This document shows, one piece after another, positions 57,701-64,000 of a stretch of DNA of 64,000 nucleotides. Positions within the stretch are counted from its first letter, which is position 1. Each line of letters opens with the position of its first letter. Below the pieces are notes generated by a model. The model saw only the letters and a program-made list of their open reading frames with translations. It was not told the origin of the DNA and ran no database searches. Both the position numbers and the translations under genes were made by a program. The stretch spans positions 186,001 to 250,000 of the forward strand of contig NZ_LJRO01000153.1 in NCBI RefSeq assembly GCF_001401155.1, read 5' to 3'. This stretch comes from Pseudomonas tremae (lineage in GTDB: Bacteria; Pseudomonadota; Gammaproteobacteria; Pseudomonadales; Pseudomonadaceae).

Positions 57701-58024
57701 ATGGATTTCGTACTCGACTTGCTCGCCACCGTTTCGCGCTGGAGTCGCAGCAATCTTTCAGAAATCGCGCTGGCATTGGTGGGCTGCCTGCTGGTGCTGT
57801 TTGGCGCAGACATCAAAGGCTGGATAGAACAACGCATCAGCAGCATGACCGGCGCCCTGCGCATTCCGCTCATTGCCCTGCTCTGCGCAGTCGGCAGCGG
57901 TGCGGCGCTGATCTACGCCACTCCTTGGGTGGTGCGCGGCCTCAGTCAATTCAACAACTACAGCCTGGCGCCGGTGCTGTTGGTGGTGCTGGTGTTGATC
58001 GGGGTGATTGCGGACCGCAAGTGA
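57701..58024 (+). CDS. DUF3392 membrane protein
   Basis: A 107-residue protein with three hydrophobic segments (~21-37 EIALALVGCLLVLFGAD, ~54-72 IPLIALLCAVGSGAALIY, ~84-103 LAPVLLVVLVLIGVIAD). It matches the DUF3392 family found after hemW in Pseudomonas. It begins 9 bases after the hemW stop, so it is in the rdgB-hemW transcript. Function unknown. Confidence 0.85.
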   Translation: MDFVLDLLATVSRWSRSNLSEIALALVGCLLVLFGADIKGWIEQRISSMTGALRIPLIALLCAVGSGAALIYATPWVVRGLSQFNNYSLAPVLLVVLVLIGVIADRK

Positions 58025-58051
58025 GCCTTTCAACTGGAGCCCCACGTCGCG

Positions 58052-58396
58052 TTATTGAACGATGAGGCAACTGGCAAACGTGCATGCGCCTGTTTTCCCG
58101 GTGAGTGTCACAAACTTTATGCTCGGCGTGCCACTGACAGGGGTGATACTCAGCGGGTAAGTGGCGACGCGACTAATGACGTAGGTGCCCTTGCTCGCCA
58201 CCTCCTGCTTCACGCCCCTCTGTATGACATAAATCGCGAACGTACTGTTATTGCGGACCTGTACCGCTGTCTCCACTTCCTGAGCGATATCAGTGGGCGG
58301 AGCTATTTCATTTTGGGTGGCGTCTGTTGAGTCAACTGCGTATGCACCAAGGCAAACGCTCATGAACAATGTCGGTGCCAGGAACCATGCTCTCAT
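58052..58396 (-). CDS. Small secreted protein of unknown function
   Basis: A 114-residue protein starting at ATG 58396, chosen because GGAG lies 8 bases upstream; an in-frame ATG at 58408 and a longer frame exist. Residues ~1-20 are a signal peptide (MRAWFLAPTLFMSVCLGAYA). The mature part (~94 residues) is Thr/Val-rich and likely beta-stranded (VQVRNNSTFAIYVIQRG; GTYVISRVATYPLSITPVSGTPSIKFVTL) and ends with a Cys pair in GACTFASCLIVQ that could form a disulfide. I recognise no family. It stands alone, convergent with the DUF3392 gene. Confidence 0.7.
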   Translation of the reverse strand: MRAWFLAPTLFMSVCLGAYAVDSTDATQNEIAPPTDIAQEVETAVQVRNNSTFAIYVIQRGVKQEVASKGTYVISRVATYPLSITPVSGTPSIKFVTLTGKTGACTFASCLIVQ

Positions 58397-58532
58397 CACG
58401 TTCTCCATAACATCTGATAGCGGTTCGCCGCAGAGGATTTCGCGGCTGTTGGGCCACTGTATAGTGCTGAAACGCTCTCGACACCTGTCAGAAATACCAC
58501 TGTGTCTAAAGTGCCGCGCACAATCTTTGGAC

Positions 58533-58558
58533 AAAAAAACACCCCGACTGGCGGGGCG
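58533..58558 (-). terminator. Rho-independent terminator of ilvD
   Basis: On the minus strand CGCCCCG (58558-58552) pairs with CGGGGTG (58546-58540), one G-U pair, loop CCAGT, followed by seven T (58539-58533). It lies 26 bases past the ilvD stop codon. Confidence 0.88.
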
Positions 58559-58584
58559 TTTTCATACCAAATCAAACGTTCGCG

Positions 58585-60432
58585 CTATGGCACCAGCTTG
58601 TCCAGCAACGCCTTGTCACGCACGGCGCCCTTGTCGGCGCTGGTTGCCAGCAAGGCGTAGGCCTTGAGTGCAGTGGTCACCTTGCGTGGACGCGACTCGA
58701 CAGGCTTCCAGCCTTTCTTGTCCTGTTCGGCGCGACGTTCGGCCATCTCGGCGTCGTCGATCATCAGGTTGATCGAGCGATTCGGGATGTCGATCAGCAC
58801 TTTGTCGCCGTCACGGACCAGACCGATTGCCCCGCCCGCTGCGGCTTCCGGCGAGGCGTGACCGATGGACAGACCGGACGTACCACCCGAGAAGCGGCCG
58901 TCGGTGAGAAGCGCACAATCCTTGCCCAGGCCTTTGGACTTCAGGTACGAGGTCGGATAGAGCATTTCCTGCATGCCCGGACCGCCTTTCGGGCCTTCGT
59001 AACGAATGATGACGATGTCGCCAGCCTTCACTTCGTCAGCCAGAATCCCGCGTACAGCGCTGTCCTGGCTTTCGAAGATCTTCGCGTTGCCTTCAAAGAC
59101 GTGGATCGACTCGTCGACACCGGCGGTTTTAACCACGCAGCCATCCAGCGCGATGTTGCCGTACAGCACGGCCAGGCCGCCCTCTTGCGAGTAGGCGTGC
59201 TCGACGCTGCGGATGCAGCCGTTTTCACGGTTGTCATCCAGGCTTTCCCAACGGGTCGACTGGCTGAACGCGGTCTGGGTCGGGATGCCTGCCGGGCCGG
59301 CCTTGAAGAAGGTATGCACGGCTTCGTCGTCAGTCTGGGTGATATCCCATTTGGCGATGCCTTCGGCCAGGGTTTTGCTGTGTACGGTGGGCAGGTCGGT
59401 GTGCAGCAGGCCGCCACGGGCCAGCTCACCGAGGATGCTGAAGATCCCGCCGGCGCGGTGCACGTCTTCCATGTGGTACTTCTGGATGTTCGGTGCCACC
59501 TTGCACAGCTGCGGCACCTTGCGCGACAGACGATCGATGTGACGCAGGTCGAAGTCGATCTCGGCTTCCTGAGCGGCTGCCAGCAAGTGCAGGATGGTAT
59601 TGGTCGAACCGCCCATGGCGATGTCCAGCGTCATAGCGTTTTCGAACGCCTTGAAGTTGGCGATGTTGCGCGGCAACACCGAATCGTCGTTTTCCTTGTA
59701 GTACTGGCGGCACAGGTCAACGATGGTCCGACCAGCCTGCAGGAACAACTGCTCGCGGTCGCTGTGGGTAGCCAGTGCAGAGCCGTTGCCCGGCAGGGCC
59801 AGACCCAGCGCTTCGGTCAGGCAGTTCATCGAGTTGGCGGTGAACATACCCGAGCAGGAGCCGCATGTCGGACAGGCGCTGCGCTCGTATTCGGCGACTT
59901 TCTCGTCGCTGGCAGTCGAGTCGGCAGCGATGACCATTGCATCGACAAGGTCCAGACCGTGGCTGGCCAGTTTGGTCTTGCCCGCTTCCATCGGCCCGCC
60001 GGAAACGAAGACCACCGGGATGTTGAGTCGCAACGCCGCCATCAGCATGCCGGGGGTGATCTTGTCGCAGTTGGAAATACACACGATGGCGTCGGCGCAG
60101 TGCGCGTTGACCATGTACTCGACCGAGTCGGCAATGATCTCGCGGCTTGGCAGCGAATACAGCATGCCGTCATGGCCCATCGCAATACCGTCATCGACCG
60201 CAATGGTGTTGAATTCCTTGGCCACGCCACCGGCGCGTTCGACTTCCCGCGCGACCAGTTGGCCCATGTCCTTGAGGTGGACGTGGCCCGGCACGAACTG
60301 GGTGAAGGAGTTGGCGATGGCGATGATCGGTTTCTTGAAATCTTCGTCTTTCATGCCCGTAGCGCGCCAAAGGGCACGGGCGCCGGCCATGTTGCGGCCG
60401 TGGGTGGACGTTTTCGAGCGGTAATCAGGCAT
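58585..60432 (-). CDS. ilvD: Dihydroxy-acid dehydratase IlvD
   Basis: A 615-residue Fe-S enzyme (E. coli 616) that dehydrates 2,3-dihydroxy acids in valine, isoleucine and pantothenate synthesis. ATG 60432 ([26 protein letters not shown]) has GGAG 8 bases upstream; the frame is open 45 codons further up without a site. Cluster ligands: [13 protein letters not shown] and [34 protein letters not shown] and [16 protein letters not shown] are active-site segments. Single-gene unit with its own terminator, divergent from alaC. Confidence 0.97.
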   Translation of the reverse strand: MPDYRSKTSTHGRNMAGARALWRATGMKDEDFKKPIIAIANSFTQFVPGHVHLKDMGQLVAREVERAGGVAKEFNTIAVDDGIAMGHDGMLYSLPSREIIADSVEYMVNAHCADAIVCISNCDKITPGMLMAALRLNIPVVFVSGGPMEAGKTKLASHGLDLVDAMVIAADSTASDEKVAEYERSACPTCGSCSGMFTANSMNCLTEALGLALPGNGSALATHSDREQLFLQAGRTIVDLCRQYYKENDDSVLPRNIANFKAFENAMTLDIAMGGSTNTILHLLAAAQEAEIDFDLRHIDRLSRKVPQLCKVAPNIQKYHMEDVHRAGGIFSILGELARGGLLHTDLPTVHSKTLAEGIAKWDITQTDDEAVHTFFKAGPAGIPTQTAFSQSTRWESLDDNRENGCIRSVEHAYSQEGGLAVLYGNIALDGCVVKTAGVDESIHVFEGNAKIFESQDSAVRGILADEVKAGDIVIIRYEGPKGGPGMQEMLYPTSYLKSKGLGKDCALLTDGRFSGGTSGLSIGHASPEAAAGGAIGLVRDGDKVLIDIPNRSINLMIDDAEMAERRAEQDKKGWKPVESRPRKVTTALKAYALLATSADKGAVRDKALLDKLVP

Positions 60433-60766
60433 TGGAGCACTCCGGCAAAAATAAGGCTGATCAGGAAGGGAGTGAGCTTCTATTGACGTCGCGGGCGTGC
60501 GGCAGTGACCACAGGCAGCGAAGAAACCGAACACCACGGGATCACCGTGTACTCGGCCTGAGCTCATAAACCCGCCGGGGATGAATGGCGATGAATAGCG
60601 CGATTCTACACCGCCGACTCCGTTTGGTGGGTGAACAATGTTTGTACAGCTCGCGCTGTAATCTCTGTGGACAAAACGCTATCAGCCCATCTATCTTGGT
60701 CGGCAGGCCGCCTCATGCGGCCGCGTCGCTCGGACGGTTCCGGGCGCTTACGTTTGCGAGATACTC
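60433..60766. other. Intergenic region between divergent ilvD and alaC
   Basis: These 334 bases should hold both promoters. I see no coding region with a credible start. A short palindrome ACAGC-TCGC-GCTGT occurs near 60645-60660. No leader peptide with runs of branched-chain codons and no attenuator is visible on the ilvD side. Confidence 0.4.
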
Positions 60767-61975
60767 ATGGCCGAACAAGGTTCGCCGCGCCGCTTTGCGC
60801 GCATAGATCGACTCCCCCCTTACGTGTTCAATATCACCGCCGAGCTGAAAATGGCTGCCCGTCGTCGCGGTGAGGATATTATCGACTTGAGCATGGGCAA
60901 CCCCGACGGGGCCACGCCGCCACATATTGTCGAAAAACTGGTTACCGTCGCCCAGCGCGAAGACACCCACGGCTACTCCACATCACGCGGTATCCCCCGC
61001 CTGCGTCGCGCCATTTCCAACTGGTACAAGAAGCGCTACGAGGTCGATATCGACCCTGAAAGCGAAGCCATCGTCACCATTGGTTCCAAGGAAGGCCTGG
61101 CGCACCTGATGCTCGCCACGCTGGATCAGGGCGACACGGTGCTGGTGCCCAACCCGAGCTATCCGATCCACATCTATGGTGCCGTGATTGCCGGCGCCCA
61201 GGTGCGGTCGGTGCCGCTGGTACCGGGCGTGGATTTCTTCGCCGAGCTGGAAAAGGCCATTCGCGGCTCGATTCCCAAGCCGAAGATGATGATTCTGGGC
61301 TTCCCGTCGAACCCGACCGCGCAATGCGTGGAGCTGGATTTCTTCGAGCGCGTGGTGGCGCTGGCCAAGCAGTACGACGTACTGGTGGTGCATGACCTGG
61401 CGTATGCCGACATCGTCTATGACGGCTGGAAAGCACCGTCGATCATGCAGGTGCCTGGAGCCAAGGACATCGCCGTCGAGTTCTTCACCTTGTCCAAGAG
61501 CTACAACATGGCAGGCTGGCGAATCGGTTTCATGGTCGGCAACCCGGAGCTGGTCAACGCATTGGGGCGCATCAAGAGCTACCACGACTACGGCACCTTC
61601 ACGCCATTGCAGGTCGCGGCCATTGCGGCGCTGGAAGGCGATCAACAGTGCGTTCTCGACATAGCCGAACAGTATCGCCAGCGCCGCAACGTGCTGGTCA
61701 AAGGCTTGCATGAAATGGGCTGGATGGTCGAGAACCCCAAAGCGTCCATGTACGTCTGGGCCAAGATCCCGGAGGTTTACGCGCATCTGGGCTCGCTGGA
61801 GTTCGCCAAGAAACTGCTGGCAGAAGCTAAAGTCTGCGTCTCGCCGGGCATCGGTTTTGGCGAATACGGCGACGATCACGTGCGTTTTGCGCTGATCGAG
61901 AATCAGGACCGAATCCGTCAGGCTGTGCGCGGGATCCGCAGCATGTTCAGGGCCGACGACAAGCTCAGGTCCTGA
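60767..61975 (+). CDS. alaC: Alanine transaminase AlaC (class I aminotransferase)
   Basis: A 402-residue PLP aminotransferase of the AlaC/YfdZ type. [39 protein letters not shown] is the diagnostic N-terminus; [41 protein letters not shown] and [17 protein letters not shown] (PLP-binding Lys) follow, and C-terminal [20 protein letters not shown] residues bind the substrate carboxylate. It converts pyruvate and glutamate to alanine and 2-oxoglutarate. A hairpin follows at 61992. Confidence 0.93.
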   Translation: MAEQGSPRRFARIDRLPPYVFNITAELKMAARRRGEDIIDLSMGNPDGATPPHIVEKLVTVAQREDTHGYSTSRGIPRLRRAISNWYKKRYEVDIDPESEAIVTIGSKEGLAHLMLATLDQGDTVLVPNPSYPIHIYGAVIAGAQVRSVPLVPGVDFFAELEKAIRGSIPKPKMMILGFPSNPTAQCVELDFFERVVALAKQYDVLVVHDLAYADIVYDGWKAPSIMQVPGAKDIAVEFFTLSKSYNMAGWRIGFMVGNPELVNALGRIKSYHDYGTFTPLQVAAIAALEGDQQCVLDIAEQYRQRRNVLVKGLHEMGWMVENPKASMYVWAKIPEVYAHLGSLEFAKKLLAEAKVCVSPGIGFGEYGDDHVRFALIENQDRIRQAVRGIRSMFRADDKLRS

Positions 61976-61991
61976 GTTTTCCCTGCGCACC

Positions 61992-62023
61992 CTGCCTGCT
62001 GACCGACTGCGGTCGGCAGGCAG
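61992..62023 (+). terminator. Hairpin after alaC
   Basis: CTGCCTGC (61992-61999) and GACCG (62001-62005) pair with CGGTC (62010-62014) and GCAGGCAG (62016-62023), with a T-G wobble between them and an ACTG loop. Strong stem, no T-run; a probable terminator 17 bases past the stop codon. Confidence 0.6.
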
Positions 62024-62147
62024 CAACCTCATCGTCAATTACGCTCCTCAGCCTGACCGACAGTCGCTTCGACAATTTTTACTTACTGCAAATGGCCGCG
62101 GACCGGTATGATCGCGCGCCCTGATACACCCGGAATTCTGAAATAAA

Positions 62148-62603
62148 ATGAAACCCACCTTGATCGCCGCCGCAGAACTCGATCGCATCGACACTTGGGC
62201 CAAGTACTCCAGCCACATGTGCGGAGGCTGCATCTCCAGCTGCTGCACGCTGCCGGTAGAAGTGAAGATCAAGGACCTGATCCGCATCGGCATCGTCGAT
62301 GAGTTCGAGCGCGGCGACCCGGCCAAGAACATCGCCAAGCGCCTGCAGAAAGAAGGCATCGTCGAGCGTTACAATCAGAAGTCGGAAATCTTCACGTTGC
62401 AGCGCATGAGCAACAACGACTGCCTGTACCTGGACCGCAAAAGCCGCCTGTGTACCATCTACGAAAAGCGCCCGGACACCTGCCGCAACCATCCGAAGAT
62501 CGGCCCGCGCCCCGGCTATTGCGCCTATAAGCCCAAAGAGGTCGTGCGTCAGGAAAGCGGCTCACTGAAGAACGCCACCAGCGCGCCAGTGCCGAAATTC
62601 TGA
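62148..62603 (+). CDS. YkgJ-family cysteine cluster protein
   Basis: A 151-residue protein with the YkgJ (zinc- or iron-binding, CxxCxxxCC) pattern: MCGGCISSCCTLPVEVK near residue 23-37, then NDCLYLDRKSRLCTIYEKRPDTCRNHP (Cys at three more sites). These Cys residues probably bind a metal or Fe-S cluster. Function unknown. ATG 62148 follows AT-rich GAAATAAA; it is a single gene with a terminator at 62650. Confidence 0.85.
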   Translation: MKPTLIAAAELDRIDTWAKYSSHMCGGCISSCCTLPVEVKIKDLIRIGIVDEFERGDPAKNIAKRLQKEGIVERYNQKSEIFTLQRMSNNDCLYLDRKSRLCTIYEKRPDTCRNHPKIGPRPGYCAYKPKEVVRQESGSLKNATSAPVPKF

Positions 62604-62649
62604 GCCTTCGTGGATGACGCAAGGCGTCAGCAATGCAGCGATTTCAATC

Positions 62650-62672
62650 AAGCCCCGGTCAGGGGCTTTTTT
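62650..62672 (+). terminator. Rho-independent terminator of the YkgJ gene
   Basis: AAGCCCC (62650-62656) pairs with GGGGCTT (62662-62668), loop GGTCA, followed by T residues to 62672. Confidence 0.9.
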
Positions 62673-62692
62673 GTGGGCGATTGGAAAACTCC

Positions 62693-62829
62693 GAGAATGT
62701 TAAATTTTGTTATAAATAAAAATACTTCACATTATTTACTCATTGATTCACTATCTGATTCACAGATCAGAACAATAACGCTCGAATGCCGGCTTCACAG
62801 GCATCGGCACTGACTTTGAGGATTACTGC
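62693..62829 (+). promoter_or_regulatory. AT-rich promoter region of the ltnD-otnK operon
   Basis: The stretch ~62695-62765 is strikingly AT-rich compared with the surrounding genes. It contains an inverted repeat ATCTG-ATTCA-CAGAT (62753-62767), overlapped by CTGAT-N6-ATCAG (62755-62770), about 60 bases before the ATG. This could be the operator for a catabolite-specific regulator; no regulator gene is inside the window. Confidence 0.45.
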
Positions 62830-63735
62830 ATGAACACTAAAAACGTTGGCGTCATCGGCCTGGGCGCGATGGGCTTGGGCATCGCCCGCTCGTTGCTGCG
62901 CAGCGGTTTCAATGTGCATGCCTGCGATGTGCGCACCAGCGTGACCGAAGCGTTCGCCCAGGAAGGCGGTGTTGCCTGCCAATCCCCAGCCAGCATGGCC
63001 GCTGCCTGCGACGTGATCATTACCGTCGTGGTCAATGCCGAGCAGACCGAAACCGTCCTGTTCGGCGAAAACGGTGCCATTGCGGCCCTGCGTCCGGGCA
63101 GCCTGGTGATCGGCTGCGCAACCGTCGCACCGACCTTCGCCGTCGAACTCGGCGAACGTCTTGCCGCACAGAATCTGCTGTACCTCGACGCCCCGATCTC
63201 CGGCGGCGCAGCCAAGGCCGCTGCTGGCCAGATGACGATGATGACCTCCGGCCCGAACCAGTCCTATGCCAAGGCCGAAGCCATCCTCAACGGCATGGCC
63301 GGCAAGGTCTACCGCCTGGGCGACGTCCACGGCCTGGGCTCGAAGGTCAAAATCATCAACCAGTTGCTGGCGGGAGTGCATATCGCTGCCAGTGCCGAGG
63401 CAATGGCCCTAGGCCTGCGTGAAGGCGTCGATGCCGACGCACTCTACGAAGTGATCACCAACAGCGCCGGCAACTCGTGGATGTTCGAAAACCGCGTGCC
63501 GCACATCCTCAATGCCGACTACACGCCGCTGTCGGCTGTGGATATCTTCGTCAAGGACCTGGGCCTGGTGCTGGATACCGCACGCAGCAGCAAATTCCCG
63601 CTGCCGCTGTCGGCCACTGCGCACCAGATGTTCATGCAGGCTTCCAGCGCTGGCTACGGTCGTGAAGATGACTCGGCAGTGATCAAGATTTTTCCGGGCA
63701 TCGAATTGCCCAAAGCCAAGCCTGAAAAAGCCTGA
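62830..63735 (+). CDS. ltnD: L-threonate dehydrogenase LtnD (beta-hydroxyacid dehydrogenase family)
   Basis: A 301-residue NAD-dependent beta-hydroxyacid dehydrogenase. Rossmann motif GVIGLGAMGLGIARSLL (~6-22), substrate-binding YLDAPISGGAAKAAAGQMTMM, catalytic Lys in GLGSKVKIINQLLAG, and a C-terminal helical domain. LtnD oxidises the C2 hydroxyl of threonate or related four-carbon acids; the neighbouring otnK, 7 bases downstream, makes threonate or erythronate catabolism the likely role. Exact substrate is an inference. Confidence 0.9.
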   Translation: MNTKNVGVIGLGAMGLGIARSLLRSGFNVHACDVRTSVTEAFAQEGGVACQSPASMAAACDVIITVVVNAEQTETVLFGENGAIAALRPGSLVIGCATVAPTFAVELGERLAAQNLLYLDAPISGGAAKAAAGQMTMMTSGPNQSYAKAEAILNGMAGKVYRLGDVHGLGSKVKIINQLLAGVHIAASAEAMALGLREGVDADALYEVITNSAGNSWMFENRVPHILNADYTPLSAVDIFVKDLGLVLDTARSSKFPLPLSATAHQMFMQASSAGYGREDDSAVIKIFPGIELPKAKPEKA

Positions 63736-63742
63736 GGAGCGA

Positions 63743-64000
63743 ATGATGAGCCTGAACACCGCTCGCCCGCTGCTGGGCTGCATTGCCGACGATTTCACCG
63801 GCGCGACCGATCTGGCCAACATGCTGGTCCGTGGCGGCATGCGCACCGTGCAAAGCATCGGTATCCCCAGCGCCGAAATGGCTGCGGGGCTGGACGCCGA
63901 CGCGATTGTCATCGCCCTGAAATCCCGTACCACGCCAAGCGCTGAAGCGGTTGCAGAGTCCCTCGCTGCGCTGGAATGGCTGCGCGAGCGCGGCTGCGAG
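63743..64000 (+). CDS. otnK: Four-carbon acid sugar kinase OtnK (DUF1537), 5' part only
   Basis: The first 86 codons of a DUF1537-family kinase; it continues past the window. Start ATG 63743 (or 63746) follows GAGGAG. LLGCIADDFTGATDLANMLVRGGMRTVQSIG is the conserved substrate-binding N-terminus, followed by DADAIVIALKSRTTPSAEAV. It would phosphorylate 3-oxo-tetronate made by LtnD. Confidence 0.92.
   Translation, partial: MMSLNTARPLLGCIADDFTGATDLANMLVRGGMRTVQSIGIPSAEMAAGLDADAIVIALKSRTTPSAEAVAESLAALEWLRERGCE

Noticed and set aside
58858..60486. A 542-codon open frame antisense to ilvD
   Set aside because: Shadow frame; ilvD motifs on the other strand are unambiguous.

Overview
This 64 kb window is chromosomal DNA of a Pseudomonas, most likely of the P. 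syringae group. The evidence is the GC-rich coding sequence, the gene order pilT-yggS-proC-yggT-metX-metW-rdgB-hemW and pilG-gshB-tonB-algH-ruvX-pyrR-pyrB-pyrC (the same order as the P. aeruginosa PA0386-PA0409 neighbourhood), and accessory genes typical of plant-associated pseudomonads (PL7 alginate lyase, DUF6543-type toxin, threonate-type sugar acid catabolism). The species is an inference; no marker gene was compared. I see no rRNA, tRNA, CRISPR array, prophage or complete insertion sequence.

Layout. 1-7 kb: tail of a YhiN-type flavoprotein, a YccS-like membrane protein, a periplasmic amino-acid binding protein, a GNAT enzyme, a small winged-helix protein with a YgjP-like zinc protease, and a REC-PAS-GGDEF-EAL regulator. 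7-14 kb: a PL7 alginate lyase without signal peptide, then the divergent putP/putA pair for proline uptake and oxidation, with five GTTGCA motifs in the shared control region. 14-24 kb: an acyl-CoA dehydrogenase, an 872-residue toxin-like protein ending in an ADP-ribosyltransferase domain, a K+/H+ antiporter and an MscK-like channel.

24-31 kb: a tight minus-strand operon (NRAMP-like transporter, pxpA, UPF0317/DUF1445, a pxpB-pxpC fusion, and a biotin carboxylase with its own biotinyl domain) beside a divergent GntR regulator. The combination resembles both a 5-oxoprolinase and a split urea-carboxylase-type enzyme. 31-43 kb: selO, then the Pil-Chp chemosensory cluster for twitching (pilG, pilH, pilI, pilJ, chpA, chpC, read right to left). 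It has no pilK or chpB and carries a 138-bp MITE-like element between pilI and pilJ.

43-58 kb: mostly core genes: glutathione synthetase, a TonB, algH, ruvX, the pyrimidine genes pyrR-pyrB-pyrC' (the dihydroorotase-like protein lacks its metal-binding HxH), a TM2 protein, an NlpC/P60 hydrolase, pilT, yggS-proC-yggT, metX-metW, and rdgB-hemW-DUF3392. 58-64 kb: a small secreted protein of unknown function, ilvD, alaC, a YkgJ-type cysteine cluster protein, and the start of an ltnD-otnK operon that runs off the window end.

The most notable items are the DUF6543/ADP-ribosyltransferase protein, the biotin-linked pxp operon, the MITE-like insertion whose junction supplies the pilI stop codon, the reduced ChpA system, and an EAL domain with Cys in place of a metal-binding Asn.
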